From NCBI GenBank assembly GCA_031216445.1, contig CM062201.1, positions 3,066,001-3,130,000 on the forward strand: a stretch of 64,000 nt of DNA. Direction: 5' to 3'. Below the pieces are notes generated by a model that had not been told where the DNA came from, did not search any database, and saw only the letters and a program-made list of their open reading frames with translations. Positions 26,693 to 37,663 of this stretch are shown piece after piece (positions within the stretch are counted from its first letter, which is position 1; each line of letters begins with the position of its first letter). The DNA is from Lateolabrax maculatus (taxonomy: Eukaryota > Chordata > Actinopteri > Acropomatiformes > Lateolabracidae). The position numbers and the translations under genes were made by a program.

Positions 26693-26933
26693 TAGCCTGG
26701 CATCGCCAGACTAATATGCATTTGCGAATTAGTCTGGCTAATTCGCAAATGCATATTAGTCTGAAACCACTCAGTTCATTTTTGATTTCCAAGGTGTGGA
26801 GACAACCAATCAGAGCGATGAAACGCCGTCCCGATAAATCAGCAGAGAAATCAGTTTGAATGGGAGAAGGGTCAGACGTATCTGCCAAAGCAAATGAAAC
26901 ATGAGCTTGCAGATTCGTCTGGTTCCCAGGCTA
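26693..26933 (+). mobile_element. TIR element, copy B (241 bp), nested in L2
   Basis: The ends are TAGCCTGG and CCAGGCTA, and it is flanked on both sides by the same 9 bp, gtatagtct (26684-26692 and 26934-26942). Taking out the element plus one repeat restores the L2 3' UTR as in copy 1 (gctgta-agtctggatct). So the element, its ends and its 9-bp target duplication are directly visible. It is an internally deleted relative of copy A: it keeps the left arm, the 'ctcagttcatttttgatttc' block and the right arm. It has no transposase. A 9-bp duplication would suit Mutator-like or related superfamilies, which is inference. Confidence 0.9.
26708..26762. repeat. Perfect 25-bp inverted repeat (hairpin)
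   Basis: Arms 26708-26732 and 26738-26762 are exact reverse complements around a 5-base loop TCTGG. The arm core is CTAATATGCATTTGCGAATT. It sits inside TIR element B, next to its left end, and copies A and D lack the full second arm. Confidence 0.95.
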
Positions 26934-27330
26934 GTATAGTCTGGATCTGTGACTACAGCCGTCTACTGCCCCCATGTTCCTGCTCCACACTCACTGCTGC
27001 AGTAGTTATTATTATTAGTCTGATTTGTTGTCTCTCCTCCTGCTCTGTCTCCCCTCTCCCCCTCTCTCCTCCCCTTTCAACCCAACTGGGTCGATGCAGA
27101 TGGCCGCCCACCCAGAGCCTGGTTCTGCTCGAGGTTTCTACCTGTTAAAAGGGAGTTTTTCCTCGCCACTGTCGCCAAGTGCTGCTCATGGTGGGAAATG
27201 TTGAGTCTCTGTAAATAATATTTTAAAGATTATGGTCTAGACCTACATAATGTGAAAAGTGTCTTGAGATATCTTTTGTTATGATTTGGTGCTATACAAA
27301 TAAAATTGACTTGACTTGACTTGATTTGAC

Positions 27331-28398
27331 AGGAAGTGTACACGATTTCATGTCATCTTTAGTTAAAGAGCATCTTTGGTAACACCAAAACCTGCGTTCA
27401 CTGATTTCATATTGGAACCTCTGCTGTCACCCAACACGCTCCACAGAATCCGTGGGTGGATGGACACATTGTTGTTGGTCAAGAAATAGTTCCAGCATGT
27501 AACTCCCCCCAAAACCATATCATTTTAATAGCCCTTTTGTGAATAGATTTAGGCCTTTCATGCATGAATTATTATTACTTTTGTTAGGCATGGGAAAAAC
27601 AATTCTATTTTCTTTGAGTTAGTTATTGATGTGTTTGCTGATGGACTGAATACATTTGCCTGATCATATTGAAGTCATGTGTATTCATAAATTAATTAAT
27701 GGTTCATTAATAATGTCATATCAAAAGTTAAATACATTTCAGATATTTTAAATTTTTTTTAACAAATGCTACTCTGGAAATACAACAACCATACAGTGTA
27801 TACATACATAGTACGTTGAACTGTGAGGACACTATTTCATTTTTTTCTTTTCTTTTTTAAACATTTTCAAAATACATTTACAAAAGAAGAGATATAAATA
27901 CGGTGAAAAGGCATTCACATCAATGGTGATAGAACACGTGCACGTTCCACTGTGTGTTTTTGTCTTTATGGGGATATACTGTGATCATACAACTGCTGAT
28001 CCTTTTCTTACTTGCTTCATGCAAATAAATAAAACAAAAAGGTCCCAACCTGATAGGACTGACCTGAGAAGGGTGAGGCCATGCCAGGTGGCTCATGCTC
28101 ACCATCCTCAACATGCTCAACTCCAATGTCACTCTCACTTTCAGTCACATGGTATCTATTTCACTGTCCTGAAGACCTCCCTGTTATGTTCTGCTCTCCA
28201 GTTCTATTAAATATGATATTCAAGATGCTGCACACACAACTGACTTCAGTTACACAAAATATTGTATTGTATTGGAATAATAGTAACAGTAGTAGTGGTA
28301 ACAGAAATCAGCTGTTTACAGAGACAAAATGTAGTATAGAAGTATTTCAGTTGTAGTATGATAGAATTTGTATTTAAAATATAACTACTGATGCCTGA
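27331..28398. other. Gene-free stretch
   Basis: The first about 40 bp (aggaagtgtacac onward) also occur at 41553-41590, so the L2 copy ends inside or beside a dispersed repeat. No gene seen in the rest. Confidence 0.4.
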
Positions 28399-28540
28399 TG
28401 GTAAATGGACTGCATTTTTATAGTGCCTTTCTAGTCTACTGACCACTCAAAGCGCTTTACAATATATGCCTTCATTCACCCATTCACACACACATTCACA
28501 CACCGTTCTACCTCCTGAGCCAGGCCGCCCTGTGTGTCTA
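28399..28540 (+). repeat. Teleost dispersed repeat fragment
   Basis: Contains 'ggtaaatggactgcattttt', 'gtgcctttctagtct', 'ccactcaaagcgctttacaa' and 'cacccattcacacacacatt', ending near 'ctcctgagccaggccgccc'. I recognise this as a common teleost interspersed repeat; the class is uncertain. Confidence 0.6.
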
Positions 28541-31500
28541 TCTATTGTCGGACATCTTGGTGGTCATGATTTTTACCTGCAAAATTGCTGGCATAAAGTT
28601 GCTACTATGGACTGTATATATAGATGGATGACATGACAGCTCCCAAAAAGTAAAGCTAAAACATTTTGTTTGGTGGCTGTTTTCAGTATAGGCCATAAAC
28701 CCTGCCCTCTCCATGCTGGCTGATGGGACATTTTTCCCAGAGATGGTTTGTTATTTTAGGTAGCTCTTATCACACTGATGTGTGTTTAAGTGTTCATTTT
28801 TCTGATACATTTGGTTTTAATTGTGATTGATAACTACTTTGAGTAAAAAAGTCACAGAGGCACCTGCTGACTTCTTTTTGGGAATTGTACATAGAGTGGA
28901 AACGTTGAGTGGAGAGTAACTTTAGCCAACTAACTTTCAATAACTGGGACTGTCTGTTAAAAACTGACTAAAGTGGTTGTTCTGCAGTAAACTGTACTAA
29001 TCAGCGGGTGTATGGGCGGGACCTCAATACAGCGGCTCCTGGGAGCTCCACCCCCCCAATCATTACTGTGCAGACTCTGGTTCCAAATGACATCACCAGC
29101 ACCCATATCCGTGATATTTTGGTTTCCTTTTTTGTACAGAAAGGGTGGCGCGTTGTCCATCTTTACAAACAGTGGTTGCTACCTATGGAGCTGTGACAGT
29201 GTCCACAGTAGTGGCTGTTATGCAGCTTTACCAATGAAACACATGCATACAGGCTACAAGAAAATAGCTTTTAAGCGGCTGTCCATTGTGGTGACCACTA
29301 TGGATGACAGAGTTAACAGAATGAAATGCCTCTTGTGCCTTTAGGTGGCTTATTTAAGATATTTTTATAAAAACAAAATGTTCACAGTGTGATTCTTTTC
29401 TATATTCATGTTATAGTCACTGTCATTGGTAAGGCCCCTGTTACTAAAATCACTACGGTTGCTCATAAAGCTGTGCTTACAATGTTTACCTTTACCTTTC
29501 TTACTCTTTAGCATCTTGACTATTATTGTCCATCGGACAACACAGGCCACTTTATTCTCCGTAATGTCGTAGTGTCTTCTCCACTTGTGCTACTGTACAT
29601 CGTGTTTTAACAAACATTTCAATGGTTTTATCCTGAAATTAAAAGAAGGAAACACACTGTACCTGGCCAGGAGAGGATGTTTCCTGTGTGTGGTCCCATC
29701 CACTTGCTCCAGGTATTCCTCTACTTCTAAACATTTATATGGCAGTTGGCAAACCAACTTAAAGACACATTACTGCCACCTGCTGGATTGGAGTGTGGAG
29801 CAGCCGATTGGCTGAAAATATAAAACACCTGTTTTCTTGGTCTTTTTTTAACTAAAATACTGTTTCTTTCTGTTTGTGTCTACTCTGCTGTGTGCTTACA
29901 GTGCCTTTGAGTTACTGTTCATAAAGGGAAACACTTTCTGCACGTTTCATAGTAACAGCATACAGGTATGTGAGGGTTTATGTCTTTTAAGGTGCCACAA
30001 GGCTATTAATGTGAAACATACATGCAGGGAGAGTTGCATTGTTGGCAGCATTACAGTGACATTTAGGGGTCTTTACAGGAAATGTTCTGACATGGAAAGG
30101 GCTGCTGAACCCCTGCTGGCAGCAGTGAAGCACAGTGGAAATAATCCTTTTACCTTTTAAATCTAAAAAAGTATTTTAACAGTAAATGTGTAAGTGCTTA
30201 GCAAACATAACTGGCCACAGCTTCAGCAGACAGGATGGACCTCTGGAGTCTCTGAAACAAGACATATTAATAATAACACAGTAATTAGCTATCAACCCGT
30301 ACGTGTTAGGGCCTGTATGTGTAAAATTTCTTGTGTTTCAGGTTATTTATTGCACTTTTTATAGAGTCTGCAGCTGAGTTTGTTGCAGGTTTAAATATCC
30401 TTAATTAAAGCGATCATATTGTTCACTCTCCACTGCTGTAATTATTTCCACCAGTTTCAGTTTGAGGTTTAGAAAATGTGAATCTACATATGGCAGTATT
30501 TTATTCTTCTTCAGATTTTAACAACTTTCTTCATTAGCTTTGTTAGAACAAACATGGTCCAGGTCCATAGTTCATTATGAAATCACTCAGAGGTTTGACG
30601 GGAAAACAAAGCCTTCTGTAGAAACCCACACAGACAGCAATGATTTAAATCTCTAACCCACTGTTTAAAAATGGGAGTAGCAGATGTTTTCCAATTTAAA
30701 TAAATAAAATAAAATAAATCCAGACAGGGGAGGCCTCCAAACAAGGCAACATATGGATGACTGAATATTAACGTGGCATATCTCGCCAGTATTTTCTTCT
30801 AAACATTTGTATATCCTTGATTTTGTTCAGCCTTTCAGCAATGACAGCAAAATTGACGTTTTTTTTTTTTTCGTTGGCTGTCTCTGACGTGATGATGTGT
30901 GTTGATGTATACAACTAAAAATGAGAAAAGGTGATGGGATGTTGCCATGTTAACACAAGAAAAAAATGAAAGAGAAAAGCGTTCATCCTGGAGTCCATTT
31001 TCCAATACAGGGCCCTTTCACCTCATTGACTCTGAAATTGAATCCTAAACTCTGATGGGAGGAAATGTGCTCTTGAAGCAGGGAGGGGGAAAAAAAGAGA
31101 AGTGAGACATAGATGTAGAGCGAGAGAACACACTCCATTAAATCAATTAAGTCTGCATGCTGCAGGAGCCTGGGCAGGAGGATAATTACTTAGGGAGAGT
31201 GATCAGAGACTAATCTAATGATGATGCCCTTTGCTACCCACTACCAGACTTGATGAAGCAGCACTCCTGCGGGACTGGGCCCTGGCTGTGAAACTGAGAA
31301 AACACACACACACACACACACGTGCAGATGGAGCACATGCAAGTGCCTGTGTATGCGTTTCTCTACAAGTGAAGGAGCAAAAGAAGGAAAGAGAGAAGTG
31401 TAAAAAACAAAGATGAGGGAAATTGAGCTTTTTAAAACATTCAAAACCTAAATGCAATGTGTTAGTGCTACATTACATGATTTGAGAGATTAAAGAAACC

Positions 31501-31589
31501 CACTGATTTCTCAAAATTACATCTTTAAAAAATGTATTTAAAAAATCAAAAGAAAGGCAAAGAAAGCAAATGGGTCTTAAAAGTCACAT
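28541..31589. other. Gene-free stretch, partly repeat-derived
   Basis: 28600-29340 has phrases typical of fish repeats ('atggactgtatatatagatg', 'acagtgtccacagtagtggc') and 29760-29800 has 'attactgccacctgctgg'. No gene seen. 31120-31260 is less repetitive and rich in TAAT-type motifs. Confidence 0.4.
31302..31321. repeat. (CA)10 microsatellite
   Basis: A CA run of 20 bases. The open frames on both strands here owe their length to it. Confidence 0.9.
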
Positions 31590-31591
31590 CA

Positions 31592-31777
31592 GTTTTGTGT
31601 AGTGTGTGATTTATTTTTAGTTTTTGTTAAAGGTCTCGGAGCAGAGTTCTGAAACAGCAGAAGTCGAGCTGGAGGCAGGTGATCAATGCGACACAGACGT
31701 GATGTGGCAAAAGCATGGAACGCTTTTTCCAAATCTTTAGGTTGAAGGGTCTGATTGTGACAGTGTTCTTTAGTTAG
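31592..31777 (-). pseudogene. L2/Rex1-like ORF2 C-terminal fragment
   Basis: On the minus strand the frame reads QPKDLEKAFHAFATSRL, then LLLFQNSAPRPLTKTKNK. This resembles the LINE C-terminal pattern (K-LVHAFVTSRLDY … LQLIQNAAARVLT-T) seen at 3700-3830, with decay in between. It is short and weak, and differs enough from copies 1 and 2 to be another subfamily. Confidence 0.5.
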
Positions 31778-34017
31778 ATATGGGACCATAGCCAGATCAC
31801 TGATGGGTGTGGATGAGGCACGGTCAGAAGTGCCCTTTGTAACCACACCCAACAGTGCCGTCACAGCGTCCCACAATAAGCCCCTTTTACACAAAGAGAT
31901 CGCAATAACGCTGCAATGAAGGTCCGTCATTACTCCGACGTTTTTTACACTGCACCAAACAAGGTGGCATTATGCTGATCCAGTTGTGATTTTAGACAGC
32001 ATCCCAGTGTCCCGGAAGCAAAAGAGACGTGTAGCACAACAGCATTGGTGTTCACACAGACACGGACATCGTTTCAACATTGTTACTACCTCTGTTACCG
32101 GCTAAACAGCGTTTTCCCCCCCATTCGGCGATGTTACTTTTTATACAGAAGGTGAGGCGGAATAATGTTCATCATTCCCACCTTGAACAGGCAGCTCCCT
32201 GGAACAATGTTTGTTGTTTTCATCTTTGCAAATGTTTTATGAGGAAAGAAATGCATTCAACACATTTGCTGGACCTGACGGATACACACACTGCATTTTG
32301 GTGAGAGACATTAAATGTGAGCAGATACTTTGTTTACAAAAAAACTGAATGGAGTACCTTTAAGGTGGTATTGCTGATCACACATAATGACAACAGAAAT
32401 TATGTTTTGCAGGTCAAACCTTTTGGTGATTTCTATTACACATGCACATGGGAGACAGAGCATTTTATCTTCTGTAAATACCAAGCAGGGAAGATACTTT
32501 GATGCACTAAATTCCTCTCTGAAGCTGCTGGGCATTTTGTCAATCTGTGACACCTAGAACAGTGTTGCTCCTCAGTTCATTTGTCTCCTTTCGTTGACGT
32601 TGCCTGTCTGAGAGCTGCCTTGTTGTTTGTTCTCTTCTTGTCTGGCGGACAGTTTATACTCCCTCTCGCCTCTCTCCTCTGTTAGTCCTATTCTCCCTCT
32701 CTTTCTGTCTGTTTCAGCCGGCATGGAGAAGGCAAGGATTATCCCTCCAGTGGATTTTATGTTGACACAGAGTGGGCTGCTTTTGAACTTGCACCGATTA
32801 AAGCCTGCTCTCATTCCCAAGCTGTTCACAAGGCACAAGTGGCTCAGATGTGACGGGGATTCCGCTGCAAAGAGGTTGATGTCAGTGATAAGGTAAAGAG
32901 AAAAAAGTGGCAGGAGAGGAGGCTCAGGGAGTGAGGCTGGAGATGAACAAGACCAGGGCCTCTGTTTTGGAGGTAGTAAACCTGTAAGGTTCGATGAAAA
33001 TAAAACGGGAGCTGCTGTAGACATTTACTCCATTTCTTAATTAGTATTTGTGACATTTCCAGGAATGGCCCAGTGCATCATTCACAGTGGCATCCTAGAA
33101 GCAGATCAGAACTTCTTCTAGGATGGAAGTGAGTGTATCATCTGCAAACTGTTGTCAGAGGTACCAACAGACATCAGTATGGTCTCGGCAACCCTTTTTC
33201 TGCTATTTGCTCACATTTGCAACGAAACCAGGAGGACATAAAGACAAATTTTAAAAAGACAGGCGAGTTAATTTAAAGTTGAGGTTGGACAGGGACAGTT
33301 TAAATGTAAGAAATCTGAGGCGAAATCCTGGCTTCATCCTATTAAAATAAAACCAAACGTGTCTGCTGTCTTAGTATCTCATATGGCTTATTTAACCATT
33401 TCCAATCAGTTGTGCAAACCTTAACATGAAAATTGTATATTTCATAAAAGAAAAAGTAGCACTAAGCAAATGTTCACTACGTGTATCATTGCTAGACCTG
33501 TATAATATACCGTCTGGCACCCGCCCACTGCAATGCCTGTCAGGATCGGTTCTCACTGAGCCTGACGGTCTGGACCAGCACAAATTGGATAAGAAACACT
33601 GCTGCTGGGTGATACCAGATGTAGACAAATCTATGAAGGCTTTTAAGGTGTTAAAAATTGTATATCACCCCTCCAGATACATGAAAGACAATGTGCTTGA
33701 TACACCCAGGTTCAAAAGCAAGTTACAATGTTTCTACATATATAGAGAGTCAGTGGCTTTTCTGTGAGGCTACATGAGATATAAAAAGCTTTAAAAAACA
33801 TAGAAATCTATTCTAAGTTTTGCTTAATTCATTAGCCTCTACTTGTCTCACCAAATAGATGTCCATTAAAAGGCACAAGAGGCTCCTTCTCTTTTTCTCC
33901 TGCGAGTTCAAAAAGGCTAACCCTCCTGCTGTTAAGAATGTTAATGATTATTTTTTCTTTTCTTTCTCTCCCCCTCTGCTTTAGTTGCTGTCTGTACTTA
34001 TTGTGTGTATTGACTGC

Positions 34018-34040
34018 GTGTGTGTGTGTGTGTGTGTGTG
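34018..34040. repeat. (GT)n microsatellite
   Basis: A GT run of about 23 bases. Confidence 0.9.
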
Positions 34041-34685
34041 AGGGTGGGTGGGTGCTGTTGTGAGCGTTATTTGTGTGGGTGCATCTGTGAAGCACTAATG
34101 AGGATTGGAAGCTCCGAGTGTGTATCATGTAGCTTGTTGCGTCCAGTCAAGCGAATAAAGATTTCATTTTTATCAGTTATTTTCTTGCACGCTCTTCTCT
34201 GTGGTGATAATCTGTACGACCACTTCCAACCTGATAATGATACATAGAAATAACACACCTGAAGAAATGATTAAAACAGCAACAGCAGCCACTGAAACTT
34301 TTTCACACACTTTTTGTCTGCATCAATTATCATAAAATACCCTTGAAAACACACACACGCTCCTATGCTACTACGGCATAATCATTAACATTCTCAACAG
34401 CGGGCGGTCGAGCCTTTCTGAACTTGAAGCACGGGGGGGAGAGATAGAGAAAAGGAGCCTCTCGTGTCTTTAATGGACCTCTTTATGAAATATTGAACAG
34501 GCTGCGATCCTGAGTGCCGTAATTGTCTGAGACGTGCTGACGGCGAGGAGGAGGAGGCAGGGGAGGCTGAGGAGGAGGGCTGGGCGTGTTGAGGTTAAAA
34601 TATCATTAACCTGCCAGCCGGTATGTACAGTAGCATTTACAAGACATTAATGACACTTATCAAACAGCCTGCAAGCCCCCAGTAT

Positions 34686-34706
34686 GCTGCTGCTGCTGCT
34701 GCTGCT
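34686..34706. repeat. (GCT)7 microsatellite
   Basis: Seven GCT units in a row, at the edge of the GC-richer block. Confidence 0.9.
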
Positions 34707-35807
34707 CACCTCAGCCAGGAAGACTCCTCTACAGTAAGTCTGCCGCTGCTCTAGTTATTTTTAGATACAACCTAAAGTATACTCTATCAGTCATTCAGTT
34801 CAACATATGTATACAGATAGGGCTGATTATTTGCAGGTTTTATTCTTTAAAAAAACATAATCTATGAATTTGTTGGTGTTATAGGTGCTGGTTATGTGTT
34901 GCTGTCAGACCATTTATTTCAGGTCAGAACTGTAGGGGTAGGGGAGGGGGTGTCGTCTTCTAGTGGCGTCTAATGTATCTTCATCCATTTTTTGTGGGAC
35001 TGTGCCCAGCAGTTTAATGGACAGTGGCTTAATTTAAAGAGTAACTTAACACCATGTTGAAAAACTACTGGGCAAGGAAACACTGTTGAAAAAACATACA
35101 GAGGGAGTTTGGCATTCAAAACACTGTCATTTTGTTACATACAAAAGTTTCAAGTAATTGCATTAAGAATAACAGGAGGAATGATTACAGCGACCAGTTA
35201 AACTTACCTGTTTACATATTGAGCATTGGGATTGTCTCACTATACAGATTTAATATTACCAAAAGTGGTCAGAGTTAATCAGCCACATTATTTGTTCAGT
35301 AATAAATATTATTAACATAAAAGATTCTGTTTCTTGGATTCTCTGAGATTCAATATCTTTAATGTCAAGCAGTCAACTGCGGCAAGAAATATGCAGAATC
35401 ATTCAAACTGATTGTTGACTCAAGCTGAAGAATGAAGGAAATAATGATTTTATAGCATTCAAAATGAAACCTTTTAAAAGCCTCGATTTTTTTGTTTATT
35501 TTAAAAAATAACTAATTGTTTACATCACTAAATAATTAATTCATTAGAAAAATATGATTACAGATAACATTGCATATGAGGAGCAGCAGCAACAGAGACT
35601 CCTCCAGTGTTTCTCTTTGTTTTTTTTTTTCTTTCAATGACAATGGCTCATCAGATACTGAGACGGGTGTGTATTTAAGTAATGAATGTAGTCTCCACTG
35701 CAATCAATCAATCAATTGTATTTATAAAAGTAAAAGTGACTTAACATAGTCAGACAGGCATCCTGATCAAAAATCTGGAAAAGCAAACAAAAATAATGAA
35801 TATGTAA

Positions 35808-37663
35808 TCAGTCCTCCACAGCAGGACACCTGCAGCAACAAAAGGAAGCTTTGATTCGACTGAAGAATCTGCGAATTCTCTTCAGCAATTCTTTAGTGCA
35901 ACCAGAAGAGCCCGAGGCTGCAGCAGGGAAGTCTGTTGGTTTAGCTCTGTAAGAAGACCAGGCAGCTGGATCTGCGTCACATGAGAGAGACTGTAGTCTT
36001 CAATCAGAAGATCCAGGAGTGGGTGCATCTTCATAGGAGTCTTTAGCTTGAGCTCCATCAGAAGACCAAGCAGCTGGATCTTCATCACTGGAGTAGGTGT
36101 CTAGAACCCGACGGCAGAGGTGTTCACCCCGTCTGCACCTTAGTTCATCATAGTTCGGGAGCTGGTCAGACTGGATGAAATGTGACAATCAATTAGTAAA
36201 TCAGGCCATGCAACCCCCTGTGATATCTACTACCAGTGTGAACAGATGCACGGCCACTTACTAGGCTCTGCTGTCAGGGTGCTCAGTCAGGTGGGACATT
36301 GTGGTGAACGGGTGCTGCAGAGCTTGATGGGGAGAGATTCTCTGACCCCCATCGAGATGCAGCAGCCATGTCATGAGGTCCAAAAAAGCCCTCCTGTCCA
36401 CAAATTCAGCGGCCTCTCATTTTGGATAGATCTGGATTTGGAAACAGATTTTAGGTTAGGTGATACAGACTCTACCTCTCAGAGACAAGATAAATAGTTG
36501 GCACTGAGTACCTACATCAACCAGGTCCTCCAGGGAGCTGGGCAGGTCAATGAAGCTGTTCCGCTGCTCTGGTTTCACGTTGTTGGCAGCTGTATATTCT
36601 TCTGCCGTCTAAAGGAAGAAAATATACATGAAATACATTTAAAAGAGTTCAATTTCAATGATTCAATCAGCTCAAACAAAGAAGAACATGGTTACTCTAC
36701 AATCAGTCTCCATGCTGGACCTTCAGCAGCCTCCTCCTCACTGAAGAAATACCGGGTATATTTCCCAGCAGAGAGCAGGTGGTCGTCCAGCTGACCCAGA
36801 ACCTCAACCATGCACTTCATCTGCAGACAAAATATACAGAATCACATTAGCTGAAGCTCCATCCCAGGCTGGACTTGGGAGGCTGGAATGGCTTCACTAA
36901 AGTCTATTAATTTTACCCTGAGGGGCTGGTTGTGCTTGTTGAACATGATGTTGTCTGGTTTGATATGGGTATGCAGGATACTGAGACCCTTCAGGGCGTC
37001 CAAGGCCTCCAACAGCTGCAGGAAACAAGAAACAAGAAACAAGAAAGGAAGTTTTGGATTTAGTTTGTGCTGCGGTATAGGGTAAGGGTTCGGCTTCGGG
37101 TTTTTTTCATTGACGAGTTGTAGGTATGTAGAGCAATAGATCATTGGTTCCATATAACAATAATACATACTTGCTTTGCTATGGGATGGACCTCATTCAA
37201 AGAGTGGTTTCCAGTCCTGTTCTTGGAGCAGTTCATACAGACTCCTGTCCAGCATCTCAAATGCGAGATAGGCCTGTCCCATATGTTCAAACCACTCCAA
37301 GAACTTCACCACATTAGTGTGGTCTGGATTCAGGAGACTGATGACCTCCAACATGGATACCTGGGGGGAAAAGTGGAGACATGACAACAGTCAATGGTAC
37401 ATCCTGTGACAGAGTAGACACAATCTAAGCAAGGGAATACTGTATGCCATAGGAATCAGAAGGAGTCCAAAATCTACCTCTTTCTCAGTGTCATGGATCA
37501 AATCAAGGTCTTTCTTGAGGATCCACTGTTTCTTTGGTTGCCAGATTTTGGCACCTGGCCACTTTCCCAAAGCATCCTTCTCCAGTAAACTCTAGGACGG
37601 AGTAACCAGAAGAGCTGCAGAGCAGAGTCTGACCGGCCCGATCTTAAGGTGCTGTCAGTGAGA
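35808..37663 (-). pseudogene. HIPK-like protein kinase pseudogene
   Basis: Exon-like blocks on the minus strand: 37478-37663 (glycine loop, LEFTGEGCFGKVARC), 37171-37360 (VSMLEVISLL, FEMLDRSLYELL), about 36850-37015 (catalytic and DFG region), 36701-36820 (MVEVLGQLDDHLLSAGKYTR), 36512-36608 (AANNVKPEQRNSFIDLPSSL), 36262-36431 (DRRAFLDLMTWLLHLDGGQR, HPFTTMSHLTEHPDSRA) and 35808-36170 (Ser/Asp-rich tail ending RIRRFFSRIKASFCCC). Most borders fit GT-AG. The order fits homeodomain-interacting-protein-kinase-like kinases, which are expanded in fish. Damage: about 8 bp are missing where VAIK should be, so the ATP lysine is lost and the frame shifts; 2 bp are missing near 37200; HTD is HTH and DFG is DFS; the APE to DxW part is absent; TGA codons occur near 36413 and 36000. 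The intron at about 37021-37047 has three AAACAAG units. Confidence 0.8.

Larger units (their letters stand above)
25573..27330 (+). mobile_element. L2-clade LINE, copy 2 (5'-truncated)
   Basis: Homology to copy 1 starts at 'gttccacaaggtt' (position 3245 in copy 1), inside the reverse transcriptase, as expected for 5' truncation. The coding relic ends at 26450. The 3' UTR is interrupted by a TIR element (26693-26933) and then resumes to the terminal TTGACTTGACTTGATTTGAC tail (27305-27330). This copy shows the true 3' end that copy 1 lacks. The CA-rich and CT-rich parts of the UTR are also shared with the 18.9 kb fragment. Confidence 0.85.
31778..35807. other. Gene-free stretch
   Basis: 31870-32070 has 'ccccttttacacaa' and 'ttcacacagacacgg' phrases that could be a small DNA transposon, without proof of ends. 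32705-32893 has splice-like borders. 34380-34720 is GC-richer and non-repetitive. Microsatellites are at 34018 and 34686. No gene recognised. Confidence 0.4.

Noticed and set aside
26598..26888. 96-codon minus-strand open frame
   Set aside because: It lies wholly over the L2 3' UTR and the TIR element, so it is a shadow of mobile DNA.
32572..33024. 150-codon open frame on the minus strand
   Set aside because: No recognisable domain. It runs antisense through the exon-like block and low-complexity CT/GA sequence.
33426..33767. 113-codon plus-strand open frame
   Set aside because: No recognised motif or splice context; length is within what AT-rich DNA gives by chance.
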